A DNA stretch of 64,000 bases from Maribacter luteus (GCF_009674825.1 NZ_WKJH01000024.1:248001-312000), one strand, 5' to 3'; shown: positions 47,636 through 57,079, numbered from the stretch's first letter. The notes: generated from the letters alone by a model not told the origin. Program-made: numbers and translations.

Positions 47636-48361
47636 ATGAAAAAAATAGCACTATTCGGGTTAATCGCAATGTTCACATTTTCATGTTCCGCACAATGGGG
47701 CAAAAGAGTAAAAGGAAACGGTAATGTCGTTACCATAGACCGATCTACTGGAGATTATGAAGGGATTGCCGTCTCAGGATGGTTTGACGTTGATCTCGTA
47801 GCGGGAAATGAAGGTGATATATCTTTAAGAGGAGAGGAAAACCTTTTGGAACATATTATCACAGAGGTGAAGGATGGCAAATTGGTCATTAAGGTAGAAA
47901 AAGGCATGAACTTAAAACCCTCATCTTGGAAAAACGGTATACTCATTACCGTACCTGTCGAAAGTATTAGTATGGTATCCCTTTCCGGTTCCGGTGATAT
48001 AGTGGGTAAAACCACTATTGAAACCCGGGATTTTAAAACTTCAATGTCAGGTTCCGGGGATATTACCCTGGATATAGAGGCCAACAGCATTGATGCTTCA
48101 ATGTCAGGTTCCGGCGACATCATGTTAAGTGGGTCTACGACCGATTTTGAAGCAACCATATCCGGTAGTGGTGATATAAAGGCATATGAATTGGAGGCCG
48201 ACAATGTAGATGCAACGGTTTCTGGGTCTGCCGACATAAAAGTAACAGCAAATAAAAGTTTAAAAGCACGTGTATCGGGTTCTGGCGATATCCACTATAA
48301 AGGAAATCCCGAAAAAGTCAATACAAAATCCTCCGGTTCCGGGGATATTACAAAAGCATAA
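47636..48361 (+). CDS. head-GIN domain lipoprotein (DUF2807)
   Basis: A 241-residue lipoprotein (LFGLIAMFTFSC, Cys17, followed by SAQ). The body is the head-GIN/DUF2807 domain: after GNVVTIDRSTGDYEGIAVSGWFDV come seven near-repeats of SGSGDI (LSGSGDIVG, MSGSGDITL, MSGSGDIML, ISGSGDIKA, VSGSADIKV, VSGSGDIHY, SSGSGDITK) spaced by about 18-22 residues, a beta-helix. It ends the sigma/anti-sigma operon, 35 bases after the DUF4097-like gene. Envelope role inferred. Confidence 0.88.
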   Translation: MKKIALFGLIAMFTFSCSAQWGKRVKGNGNVVTIDRSTGDYEGIAVSGWFDVDLVAGNEGDISLRGEENLLEHIITEVKDGKLVIKVEKGMNLKPSSWKNGILITVPVESISMVSLSGSGDIVGKTTIETRDFKTSMSGSGDITLDIEANSIDASMSGSGDIMLSGSTTDFEATISGSGDIKAYELEADNVDATVSGSADIKVTANKSLKARVSGSGDIHYKGNPEKVNTKSSGSGDITKA

Positions 48362-48407
48362 CTGTTTTTGAACAGGCACATCAAAAAGCGAATAACAATC
48401 ATGTAGG

Positions 48408-48436
48408 AAGCCTCTTTTACAAAGGGGCTTTTTCTT
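48408..48436 (+). terminator. terminator of the sigma operon
   Basis: Stem AAGCCTCTTT / AAAGGGGCTT (one G-T wobble), loop TAC, then TTTTTCTTTT. It overlaps the last codons of the convergent transporter gene. Confidence 0.72.
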
Positions 48437-49757
48437 TTGGCACCCGAAACAACAAAACAATACCCACCAAGAAAAATATAAATAGGAATAAAATCGCGTA
48501 TCTCATGGTACTTATATGATCAACCAATGCGAATATGACCATTCCGATAACAATACCTATTTTTTCAGCGACATCGTAAAAACTAAAATAAGAAGTGGTA
48601 TCCTCAGTTTCGGGCAAAAACTTGGAATAAGTTGATCTTGCCAATGCCTGAATACCACCCATTACCAAACCTACCAACCCCGCAGCTATATAAAATTGCA
48701 TGGGCGTGATCATAAAATACGCATAAAAACAAAGGCATAACCATATAGAGTTCACCGCGATCAAGGTCCTAATGTTACCGAATTTATCCGAAGCCCGTGA
48801 AGTGACCACGGCACCGACAACGGCCACAAGTTGTATTACCAATATGCTTATGATCAACCCTGTCGTTTTTTCAGAATCGGTGGCCCAAGCAATTTCCTTC
48901 TCCCCGAAATAAACCGCCATGAGCATAATGGTCTGTACCGCCATACTAAAAACGAAAAATGCCCCTAGATAACGTTTCAACCTCAAATTCTGCTTCAACT
49001 GCTTCCAAACGGATTGCAGTTCTCGAAAGCCATTGAGGAATACGTTTTTAGTAATCTTATGCCCACTGGACACCCCTTTTGGAAGCACATAAAAGGTATA
49101 CTGACTAAATAATATCCACCATAGTCCCACGGTGATGAACGACACTTTCATGGCCTTAATCTTGGCCATTCCCAATTCTTGCTCTGTAGTCCCGATATCA
49201 AAGCCAAACCATTCCGGTTTCATTACCATTGCCAAATTAACCAACAATAAGAGCACACTACCTATATAACCTAATGAAAAACCTTTGGCGCTAATACGGT
49301 CTTGTTGGTCTTCAAAAGCAATATCGGGCAGATAAGAATTATAAAACACCAAACTCCCCCAGTACCCAATTAACCCCATAAAATAGAACAGCAGGCTCAG
49401 ATGTATACTTTCAATACTGAACCAATATAATCCTATACAGCCCATACCACCCACATAACAGAAAAACTTCATAAAACTCTTCTTGTTACCCACATAATCG
49501 GCAATTCCTGATAAAATAGGTGATAGGATCGCGACCATTAAGAAAGTAAAAGCCGTAATGATCGAAATTAAAACGGTTTGCTTCATTTCAAATCCAAAAG
49601 CGGATACAAGCTGTTCTTTGGAAGAAAAAAGTGCAGAATAATAAATCGGAAATATCGAGGAGGCTATCGTTAAGGTATATACTGAATTTGCCCAATCATA
49701 AAAGGCCCATGCATTCAATAGCTTTTTGCTGCCCTTTTGGGCCAATGTTCTAGTCAT
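48417..49757 (-). CDS. MFS transporter, UMF1/Atg22 type
   Basis: A 446-residue membrane protein with about twelve transmembrane helices. The start KLLNAWAFYDWANSVYTLTI is the signature of the UMF1 family (relatives of vacuolar Atg22), and GIADYVGNKKSFMKFFC and RASDKFGNIRT are the MFS loop 2-3-type motifs of the two halves. Members may export amino acids; substrate here is unknown. Downstream of the M48 protease gene on the same strand, but with a terminator between them. Confidence 0.88.
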   Translation of the reverse strand: MTRTLAQKGSKKLLNAWAFYDWANSVYTLTIASSIFPIYYSALFSSKEQLVSAFGFEMKQTVLISIITAFTFLMVAILSPILSGIADYVGNKKSFMKFFCYVGGMGCIGLYWFSIESIHLSLLFYFMGLIGYWGSLVFYNSYLPDIAFEDQQDRISAKGFSLGYIGSVLLLLVNLAMVMKPEWFGFDIGTTEQELGMAKIKAMKVSFITVGLWWILFSQYTFYVLPKGVSSGHKITKNVFLNGFRELQSVWKQLKQNLRLKRYLGAFFVFSMAVQTIMLMAVYFGEKEIAWATDSEKTTGLIISILVIQLVAVVGAVVTSRASDKFGNIRTLIAVNSIWLCLCFYAYFMITPMQFYIAAGLVGLVMGGIQALARSTYSKFLPETEDTTSYFSFYDVAEKIGIVIGMVIFALVDHISTMRYAILFLFIFFLVGIVLLFRVPKEKAPL

Positions 49758-49761
49758 ATAT

Positions 49762-49798
49762 AAAAATAAAAGCTGTCCCTTTTAAGAACAGCTTTCAA
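49762..49798 (-). terminator. terminator of the M48 protease gene
   Basis: Minus strand: AAAGCTGTTC, 7-base loop, GGACAGCTTT, then TATTTTTATA. Lies between the protease stop (49830) and the transporter start (49757). Confidence 0.75.
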
Positions 49799-49829
49799 TA
49801 TACAATTATTACATAAAACCTTTAACGGA

Positions 49830-50639
49830 TTATTCAAAAGAAGTAACCCCGAATTTAATCGCCTCTTGTTTGGCTGCGGGAGCCCATTCAGTTAAATTGG
49901 CAATCCTAGTATCGTTCGATGGGTGTGTACTTAGAAATTCCGGTGGGGCTTGGCCGCCACTATTGGCTTTCATTCTTTTCCAAAGTTCGGCAGCTTCTGA
50001 TGGGTCATAACCGGCAATGGCCATGATCTGCAAGCCTATTCTATCGGCTTCTGTCTCATGACTTCTACTAAAGGGCAATATTAACCCTATAGAGGAACCT
50101 AGCCCATATGCCTGATTGAACATATTCCTTTTCTGCTCATCCTGGATAGCCACATTCCCTGCTACCGCACCTAATTGCTGCAAGGTCCCGGCGCTCATAC
50201 GTTGGGCACCATGATCTGCCAATGCATGGGCTACTTCATGACCCATAACTACTGCAATTCCCGTTTCTGTCTGTGTAATAGGCAATATTCCGGTATAAAA
50301 AACAATTTTACCTCCTGGCATACACCAAGCGTTTACAGTTTCATCATTTACCAAGTTATATTCCCATTTATAATCACTTAAATAACCTGGATAACCGTTG
50401 GCCGTCAACCATCTTTCCGCAGCAGAAGAAATACGTTGTCCCACCTTTGTGATCATTCGGGCTTCCGGAGTATCCTCAACAACATTATTCTCGGTCAAAA
50501 ATTGGTCATATTGGGCAAAAGCCGTTGGAAAAATTTGACTGTTCGGGTAAAAGTTCAATACTTTCTTACCCGTAAAGGGATTTACTTTGCAAGCTGCCAC
50601 TCCCATAAAAATGGCAATAATCAATAGAAATTTTTTCAT
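49830..50639 (-). CDS. M48-family metalloprotease lipoprotein
   Basis: A 269-residue zinc protease with a lipoprotein signal (LLIIAIFMGVAAC, Cys17; KVNPFTGKK follows). The zinc site is VVMGHEVAHALADHGA (HExxH at about 131-135) with the third ligand in HETEADRIGLQIMA. Like BepA/LoiP-type enzymes it is a peri-membrane protease likely to clear misfolded outer membrane proteins. ATG 50639 (MKKFLLIIA) is chosen as it starts the signal peptide; an earlier in-frame ATG would add 11 residues that are not part of a signal. Confidence 0.92.
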   Translation of the reverse strand: MKKFLLIIAIFMGVAACKVNPFTGKKVLNFYPNSQIFPTAFAQYDQFLTENNVVEDTPEARMITKVGQRISSAAERWLTANGYPGYLSDYKWEYNLVNDETVNAWCMPGGKIVFYTGILPITQTETGIAVVMGHEVAHALADHGAQRMSAGTLQQLGAVAGNVAIQDEQKRNMFNQAYGLGSSIGLILPFSRSHETEADRIGLQIMAIAGYDPSEAAELWKRMKANSGGQAPPEFLSTHPSNDTRIANLTEWAPAAKQEAIKFGVTSFE

Positions 50640-50679
50640 TTTATTATAGTGTTTAGTATAGTTAAAATACAAAAAATTA

Positions 50680-53076
50680 TTATCCCTTAATGATCACTTG
50701 CGTAAAATCCTTACAAATCTCTATAACATCGTTACCGTTCGGCTTCACCTCATTCAATGGCACTTCTTCATTATCTACCTCTACCGATTCAATTGCAAAA
50801 GGCAAACCATGCAAGTTGATCCTAAAAGAATCATAGGAAGTCATGAAGGCTCCGTCTTTAAATTGCTGAATGACCAGACTATTCTCTTTGCCATTCATTT
50901 TAAAACTCCTTAGGCTAAAATCCCCTTTGTTATAGTCATACCCATCTTGAGCATCTTCATAAACTGTAGAACTCTCTGTTCCCAACTTAAAATACACCTC
51001 CAGATCCAACTTTTCTATAACCAGTTCCCCAACGTACTGCTGTACTGGGAATTTAGGAATTATCGCACCTTCCTTAATAAACAAGGGTATTACATCTATA
51101 TCAGCTTCTACCCACTGCTCTTTTCCTCCTTTTACAATATTGTCATCCCAATAATTGTACCATTTTCCTCTCGGAATGTACATTCGCCTTCCTTGGGCAT
51201 TTGGTTCTTGTACCGGGCATACCAAAATATGATCCCCAAAAATGAACTCATCGGTCCTAAAATGGGTCTGTGTGTCTTCTTGATCAAAATAGACCAAAGG
51301 CTTCAACATGGGCTCCCCGAATTTCGAATATTTCCAGAACATAGTGTACAGATAAGGAAGGAGTTGATATCTCAATTCAATATACTTCCTAACTATATCG
51401 GTAACATCAGTATCAAAAGACCAAGGCTCTTGGTCACCATGATCGCCACTTGAATGCACACGGCAAAAAGGGTGGAAAACACCTAATTGGATCCAGCGGG
51501 CAAAAAGTTCACCGTTCGGTTGTTCGGCAAACCCACCGATATCGGAACCAACGAATGACATGCCGCTCATACACATACGCTGTACCTGAACATTGGCCAA
51601 CCATAAATGTTCCCACGTCGCCACATTATCACCTGTCCATGTAGAAGAATAACGTTGTGTCCCCGCATAGGCAGCCCTTGTAATCACGAACGGTCTTTTA
51701 GGATATACATACTTTTTAATACCTTCATAAGTGGCCCTCACCATTTGCATGCCATAGATATTATGCGCTTTTCGATGGGTACAAGGGTGACCGTCATAAT
51801 TGTGCCGAGTATCCAAGGGCGCCGTTTTCGTAGGCACCTCCATCACGGCAGGTTCGTTCATATCGTTCCAAACGGCATGAACCCCTAATTCTGACATAAA
51901 TTCTTTATATAATTCTGCCCACCATTCACGAACCTCAGGATTCGTAAAATCGGGAAAATGACATTCGCCCGGCCATACTTTCCCTTTCATATAAGGGCCA
52001 TCACCACGCTTACAGAAGTAATCTTCTTCCATAGCTTCCTGATATACCCAGTAATCCTTATCTATTTTGATTCCCGGATCGATCATTACAACGGTTTTGA
52101 AACCATCCTCATTCAGTTCTGCCATCATCCGCTTTGGATCGGGAAACTTTTTCTTGTCCCATGTAAAACATCGGAATCCGTCCATATAATCAATATCCAA
52201 ATACAAAGCATCACAAGGAATTCTCAATTCGCGAAACTTAGCGGCCAATGCCTTAACATTACTTTCCGGGAAATAACTCCATTTGGATTGGTGGTACCCC
52301 ATAGCCCACATCGGTGGTAGTTCGGGTGTTCCGGTAAGGTTGGTATAGGCCTTTACTACCTTTGACATTTCGGGTCCATAGAAAAAGTAGTAGTTCATTT
52401 CGCCACCATCTGCCCAAAAGCTAGTCACATTCCTTCGTTCATGGGCGAAATCAAAATAAGATCTAAAGGTATTATCAAAGAAAATGCCGTAAGCCTGATT
52501 CTTATGTAATCCTATATAAAAAGGTATTGCCTTGTACAATGGGTCCTGGTCCTTGCCATAAGCATATTGATCCATACACCAATTATTTACCCTTTTACCT
52601 TTAAGGTTAGAGTGGGTAGCCTTGTCACCCATGCCAAAATAGCTTTCTGCATTTTGGGTGATCTTGCTCATTTTTACGGTATTGCCACCATACTCATAGT
52701 TTTCTTCCCAATGAAAACCAATTTCATCTTCATTGATGATATTGCCTTCATGATCGGAAATCTGAATACGCATGGTCAACTTATCTACCAACACCTTTAA
52801 TTTGGTGGTAGTGATCAAATAATAGGATTCTTCCTCGGATACCTCCAAATCTCCATATCCCCTACTTGCATCTTCACTTATGGCGTATGAAAAATCGGGT
52901 TCAAAAACATTTTCAGTTGCATATCTAAAACGCAGTGCGCTATTTCGTAAAACCGTAATTTGTAAGATGACACCATTTTCAGAGGTGAAATTGAATTTAT
53001 CAACATCTTGATTAAAGCTTATTATTTGGTTTGGATAAAGGTTTCCTTTATACTCAAGCTCTGTATTTGTAATCAT
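50680..53076 (-). CDS. glycoside hydrolase family 31 alpha-glucosidase
   Basis: A 798-residue GH31 enzyme. It has an N-terminal beta-sandwich, then the (beta/alpha)8 barrel with PPMWAMGYHQSKWSY, DIDYMDGFRCFTWD, the nucleophile aspartate in WNDMNEP, and further barrel motifs GDNVATWEHLW, SFVGSDIGGF and PFCRVHSS. Likely releases glucose from alpha-glucans such as maltodextrins. No signal peptide, so cytoplasmic. Start: ATG 53076, not the TTG three codons upstream. A TAAATTTG element at 53083-53090 would put the start of transcription almost on that ATG. Followed upstream by glgB on the same strand. Confidence 0.93.
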   Translation of the reverse strand: MITNTELEYKGNLYPNQIISFNQDVDKFNFTSENGVILQITVLRNSALRFRYATENVFEPDFSYAISEDASRGYGDLEVSEEESYYLITTTKLKVLVDKLTMRIQISDHEGNIINEDEIGFHWEENYEYGGNTVKMSKITQNAESYFGMGDKATHSNLKGKRVNNWCMDQYAYGKDQDPLYKAIPFYIGLHKNQAYGIFFDNTFRSYFDFAHERRNVTSFWADGGEMNYYFFYGPEMSKVVKAYTNLTGTPELPPMWAMGYHQSKWSYFPESNVKALAAKFRELRIPCDALYLDIDYMDGFRCFTWDKKKFPDPKRMMAELNEDGFKTVVMIDPGIKIDKDYWVYQEAMEEDYFCKRGDGPYMKGKVWPGECHFPDFTNPEVREWWAELYKEFMSELGVHAVWNDMNEPAVMEVPTKTAPLDTRHNYDGHPCTHRKAHNIYGMQMVRATYEGIKKYVYPKRPFVITRAAYAGTQRYSSTWTGDNVATWEHLWLANVQVQRMCMSGMSFVGSDIGGFAEQPNGELFARWIQLGVFHPFCRVHSSGDHGDQEPWSFDTDVTDIVRKYIELRYQLLPYLYTMFWKYSKFGEPMLKPLVYFDQEDTQTHFRTDEFIFGDHILVCPVQEPNAQGRRMYIPRGKWYNYWDDNIVKGGKEQWVEADIDVIPLFIKEGAIIPKFPVQQYVGELVIEKLDLEVYFKLGTESSTVYEDAQDGYDYNKGDFSLRSFKMNGKENSLVIQQFKDGAFMTSYDSFRINLHGLPFAIESVEVDNEEVPLNEVKPNGNDVIEICKDFTQVIIKG

Positions 53077-53176
53077 AATATTCAAATTTAAAAGCGCGAC
53101 AAAATACGCATATTACCATGTAATTGCGAAATGATATACGACCAATTGTCAACAATTGCGATATAATCGAAAAGAA

Positions 53177-55072
53177 TTATTGAAAAATAACGATTCCCAA
53201 AGGCGGAATTGTTATTTCAATAGAATTATCATATCCGTGCCACGGTTCATTTTCTGTAGTTACCGACATTTTTTTAGAACCGGCACCACCATATTTTTTG
53301 GCGTCGCTATTGAAAAGCTGTTTTAAAGTACCTGTTTTGGGAACCCCAACTCTGTACTTTGTTCTTGGTACGGGGGTAAAATTGGCCGCAATGACCAGAT
53401 CGTCCTCTTGGTTATGCCCCTTCCTGATATAAGTTAAAACGGAGTTTTCGGCATCTCCATAATCGACCCACTGAAAACCTTCCTGACTGAACTGCTTTTC
53501 ATATAGGGCAGGACTTGATTTATATATTTTGTTCAGATCCTTGATCAATTCCTGAATGCCTGAATGTAATTCGTACTGGGTCAAATGCCAATCCAGACTT
53601 TGGTTGTAATTCCATTCGGATGACTGCCCGAACTCCCCGCCCATGAATATTAGATTAGCACCTGGGTGGGTGAACATATAACCGTACAATAATCGTAGAT
53701 TGGCAAATCGTTGCCATTCATCACCGGGCATTTTATATAATAAGGAACGTTTGCCATAGACAACCTCATCGTGCGAAAACGGAAGCATAAAATTTTCTGT
53801 AAACGCATAGGTCATGCTAAAGGTAAGGTCGTTCTGATGATGCTTTCTATAAATGGGTTCTTTCTTAAAGTATTCCAAGGTATCGTGCATCCAACCCATC
53901 ATCCATTTCATCCCAAAACCCAATCCGCCCATATGAACAGGTTTGGAGACCATTGAAAATGAGGTGGATTCCTCTGCGATGGTCTGTACCCCTGGGAAAT
54001 TACCATAAACGGTCTCGTTCAATTCACGGATAAATGAAATAGCCTCTAGGTTTTCATTGTTACCATAGATATTCGGTTCCCATTCCCCTTCTTCCCTAGA
54101 ATAATCTAAATAAAGCATTGATGCCACGGCATCTACCCGTAAACCATCAACATGGTATTGATCCAACCAGAACAATGCGTTACTGATCAAGAATGCCCTT
54201 ACTTCATTTCTACCATAGTTGAAGATAAGACTTTTCCAATCTGGATGGTACCCTTTTCTACGATCGGGATGCTCATATAAATGAGACCCATCGAAAAACC
54301 CAAGTCCATGGGCATCTTCAGGAAAATGGGACGGTACCCAATCCAAAATAACCCCTATTCCTGCTTGATGCAATTTATCGACCAGTTGTTTAAATTCATC
54401 CGGAGTTCCAAAACGTGATGTTGGGGCAAAATAACCGGTAAGTTGATAACCCCATGAAGGATCAAAAGGGTATTCCATAATGGGCATGAACTCTACATGG
54501 GTAAAACCCATTTCATTCACATATTTTACCAATTCTTCCCCTAATTCGGTATAATTCAGAAAATCATTGTTCTCTTTTCTTTTCCATGAGCCCAAGTGTA
54601 CTTCATAAACGGAATATGGTTTATCCAAGGCATTTTTATCTCCCCTTGTATCCATCCAATTCCCATCTTGCCATGAGTAATCACCTTCCCAAACCACTGA
54701 TGCTGTTTTTGGAGGATGTTCACAAAGTCTTGCAAAAGGATCCGCCTTTTCCGTTGCAATTCCGAAATTATTGGATAATATATAATATTTATAAAGTGTT
54801 CCCGGGCCAAGTTCAGGAATAAAACCTTCCCAAATACCACTGCCATCCCAACGAACGTTCAATTCATGTGACTTGCCTTGCCATCCATTGAAGTCACCTA
54901 CTACGGATACGGATTTGGCCGTAGGGGCCCAAACTGCGAAATAAGTTCCTTTTTCCCCATTTAGTTCCATAGGGTGTGAACCTAATTTCTCATACAGTCT
55001 AAAATGTTTGCCTGCTTTGAATAAATCGATATCAAATTCGGAAAAAAGAGAATGTACAATAACTTTCGACAT
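53177..55072 (-). CDS. glgB: 1,4-alpha-glucan branching enzyme
   Basis: A 631-residue GH13 enzyme that adds alpha-1,6 branches to glycogen. An N-terminal CBM48 (about 25-110; YFAVWAPTAKSVSVVGDFNGW) is followed by the barrel with the four GH13 regions: VILDWVPSHFP, GLRVDAVASMLY (nucleophile Asp), the acid glutamate in TIAEEST, and FSHDEVV. ATG 55072 (MSKVIVHSLFSEFD) is the chosen start. It is shorter at the N-terminus than E. coli GlgB. glgA and glgC are not in the window. Confidence 0.96.
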   Translation of the reverse strand: MSKVIVHSLFSEFDIDLFKAGKHFRLYEKLGSHPMELNGEKGTYFAVWAPTAKSVSVVGDFNGWQGKSHELNVRWDGSGIWEGFIPELGPGTLYKYYILSNNFGIATEKADPFARLCEHPPKTASVVWEGDYSWQDGNWMDTRGDKNALDKPYSVYEVHLGSWKRKENNDFLNYTELGEELVKYVNEMGFTHVEFMPIMEYPFDPSWGYQLTGYFAPTSRFGTPDEFKQLVDKLHQAGIGVILDWVPSHFPEDAHGLGFFDGSHLYEHPDRRKGYHPDWKSLIFNYGRNEVRAFLISNALFWLDQYHVDGLRVDAVASMLYLDYSREEGEWEPNIYGNNENLEAISFIRELNETVYGNFPGVQTIAEESTSFSMVSKPVHMGGLGFGMKWMMGWMHDTLEYFKKEPIYRKHHQNDLTFSMTYAFTENFMLPFSHDEVVYGKRSLLYKMPGDEWQRFANLRLLYGYMFTHPGANLIFMGGEFGQSSEWNYNQSLDWHLTQYELHSGIQELIKDLNKIYKSSPALYEKQFSQEGFQWVDYGDAENSVLTYIRKGHNQEDDLVIAANFTPVPRTKYRVGVPKTGTLKQLFNSDAKKYGGAGSKKMSVTTENEPWHGYDNSIEITIPPLGIVIFQ

Positions 55073-55092
55073 AGTAAGGTTATATTTTAGGA

Positions 55093-55100
55093 CAAAGCTA
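55093..55100 (-). promoter_or_regulatory. -7 element of the glgB promoter
   Basis: TAGCTTTG on the minus strand, an exact TAnnTTTG match, 21 bases upstream of the ATG. No well-placed -33 TTG. Confidence 0.4.
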
Positions 55101-55252
55101 ATCAACTTTGAATTAAGTGTTACGGATTAAAGGATTTACTTTATTCCTTCACAAATTAGTTATATAAAAATAAGGAGAAAATAAAAAGTGGAACGCTTTT
55201 TGAAACAATACCTATATCTATCTAGTTGAAACAAACAATTAAAACCATAATT

Positions 55253-55816
55253 ATGAGAAAAATCAGTTTAATACTCGGAGCATTTTTATCCTTATTCATT
55301 ATTTCCTGTGAAGGTCCTGAAGGCCCTCCTGGGTATGATGGTTACGATGGCAGAGATGGACAAGATGGTGAAGACGGAGTGAATATATTGGGAACCGTCA
55401 TAGATATACAAGGTGATTTTGTAGCTGACGATTATAGCATTTTTTATGAATTCCCGCAGACCGTAGAGGTTTTTGAGAGTGATGTTGTACTCGTTTATAT
55501 ACTTTGGGACCAAACCGAGGATGGCAATGGTGACCCCGTAGATATATGGAGACTTTTACCCCAAACCCGATTATTGGACCAAGGTATTTTACAATACAAT
55601 TATGATTATACCTTTTTTGATGTAAATATATTTCTAGAGGCTGATTTTGACCTAGGGACTTTACCTGCAGGAGATACCGATGACCAAGTTTTCAGGATCG
55701 CTGTTTTACCTGCCGACCTAGCTCAAGGCTCAAGACTTGATCGTTCAAATATCAATGCGGTTATGAGCCTAATGGGTGCTTCCGAATTAGACGTGCAAAA
55801 AATTGCTTTAGATTAA
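55253..55816 (+). CDS. collagen-like lipoprotein
   Basis: A 187-residue protein with a lipoprotein signal (LILGAFLSLFIISC, Cys19) followed by a short collagen-like run of about seven Gly-X-Y triplets, GPEGPPGYDGYDGRDGQDGE, and then a beta-rich domain of about 145 residues with no motif I know. The Gly-X-Y run probably forms a stalk near the membrane. ATG 55253 is chosen, as a TTG nine codons earlier would spoil the signal peptide. Function unknown; surface exposure likely. Confidence 0.82.
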   Translation: MRKISLILGAFLSLFIISCEGPEGPPGYDGYDGRDGQDGEDGVNILGTVIDIQGDFVADDYSIFYEFPQTVEVFESDVVLVYILWDQTEDGNGDPVDIWRLLPQTRLLDQGILQYNYDYTFFDVNIFLEADFDLGTLPAGDTDDQVFRIAVLPADLAQGSRLDRSNINAVMSLMGASELDVQKIALD

Positions 55817-55840
55817 TTTCTTAAAACTTTACCACCCCAC

Positions 55841-55870
55841 AAACCCGCTTTTGTAAAGCGGGTTTTTTTT
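55841..55870 (+). terminator. terminator of the collagen-like lipoprotein gene
   Basis: Stem AACCCGCTTT / AAAGCGGGTT with a 3-base loop, followed by a seven-base T-run, 25 bases after the stop codon. Confidence 0.9.
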
Positions 55871-55929
55871 GCCCTACATTTAAAAGCGTAATTAACAAAA
55901 CCTTAAAGCCTGAACAACGGCGATATTCT

Positions 55930-55937
55930 TATTTTTG
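55930..55937 (+). promoter_or_regulatory. -7 element of the msrB promoter
   Basis: TATTTTTG, an exact TAnnTTTG match, 41 bases before the ATG. No clear -33 TTG. Confidence 0.35.
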
Positions 55938-55977
55938 AAAGGATGGTTGACATCTATCGACTAAAACCAAAAAGAAT

Positions 55978-56460
55978 ATGAAGAGATTATTTATCGGTCT
56001 AGTAATTCTACTCGTCGGCTGCAAAGGCAATTCACAGGAAAAACCGGTTTCGGAAGAGACAGCTTATTCAGTTAAGAAAACCGATACACAATGGCGAAAA
56101 GAGCTTTCCGATCTTCAGTATTATGTGTTACGAAAGGCGGGCACCGAACCTGCAGGCAGCAGTAAATTATTGGATAATAAAAAGAAAGGCGTTTATGTTT
56201 GTGCCGCCTGTGGCACTGAACTTTTTATGAGCGAACACAAATACGATTCCGGTTCGGGATGGCCAAGTTTTGACCGTGAGATCAAAGGCAATGTAGCCTT
56301 TGATGTGGATTATAAAATAGGATATAAACGTACCGAGGAACATTGTGCGGTCTGTGGAGGTCACTTAGGCCACGTTTTTAACGATGGCCCTCGAGAAACG
56401 ACCGGACAAAGACATTGTATAAATGGGGCTGCATTAAAATTTATTCCATCTGAAAAGTAA
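55978..56460 (+). CDS. msrB: peptide-methionine (R)-S-oxide reductase, lipoprotein
   Basis: A 160-residue MsrB that repairs oxidised methionine. It has a lipoprotein signal (LFIGLVILLVGC, Cys15), so it works in the periplasm or on the outer membrane. The MsrB core starts at about residue 35 (WRKELSDLQYYVLRKAGTE) and carries the four zinc cysteines in CAAC and CAVC, GSGWPSF, and the catalytic cysteine in QRHCINGAAL (about 147). An exported MsrB suggests protection of envelope proteins. The downstream gene starts 21 bases later. Confidence 0.94.
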   Translation: MKRLFIGLVILLVGCKGNSQEKPVSEETAYSVKKTDTQWRKELSDLQYYVLRKAGTEPAGSSKLLDNKKKGVYVCAACGTELFMSEHKYDSGSGWPSFDREIKGNVAFDVDYKIGYKRTEEHCAVCGGHLGHVFNDGPRETTGQRHCINGAALKFIPSEK

Positions 56461-56481
56461 TAAAAATGATATTTGGTTTAA

Positions 56482-57009
56482 ATGGACTTTCCTACGAATT
56501 ATCTAGATAGTGCATTTTTCGAATTCCGTCGTTATAAGACCATGGGGGATAAAACCTTTGCCCAACTAGACGAAGCGGATATTCTTTGGAAATATCATAG
56601 GGATGACAATAGCATTTCACAAATCGTTAAGCACATTTCAGGGAACATGTTGAGTAGATGGACGAATTTCCTAACCGAGGACGGCGAAAAGCCTTGGCGA
56701 AACAGAGACACCGAATTCGAAGACCCGTTCATCACAAAAGCAGAAATGATCGCAGGATGGGAAAAAGGTTGGGACTGCCTTTTCAATGCCCTTGCAAGCA
56801 TAAATCCCGATAATTTCAATAGCCTTATAAAAATACGTAATGAAGAACACACCATTGTAGAAGCCGTAAACCGTCAATTGGGCCATTACGCCAACCATGT
56901 GGGACAAATAGTACTTTTAGGCAAAATGATCAAAGGTGATCATTGGGTTTCATTGTCCATACCAAAAGGTAGATCTTCACTGTTTAATAAGGAAAAATTC
57001 AATTCTTAA
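56482..57009 (+). CDS. DUF1572 (DinB-like) protein
   Basis: A 175-residue helical-bundle protein. It starts MDFPTNYLDSAFFEFRRYKT and contains ISQIVKHISGNMLSRWTNFL and the C-terminal RQLGHYANHVGQIVLLGKM, with conserved histidines (HIS, HYANHVG) placed as the metal ligands of the DinB/YfiT bundle. The family is thought to include thiol-dependent enzymes, but this subfamily has no known reaction. Transcribed after msrB with a short gap, so probably the same operon. Confidence 0.86.
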   Translation: MDFPTNYLDSAFFEFRRYKTMGDKTFAQLDEADILWKYHRDDNSISQIVKHISGNMLSRWTNFLTEDGEKPWRNRDTEFEDPFITKAEMIAGWEKGWDCLFNALASINPDNFNSLIKIRNEEHTIVEAVNRQLGHYANHVGQIVLLGKMIKGDHWVSLSIPKGRSSLFNKEKFNS

Positions 57010-57079
57010 CTTCTTTAGTATATCGAATATACTACCAATCTATCATTGACATCCCAATTTGTTATTTTAAAATGCAATT

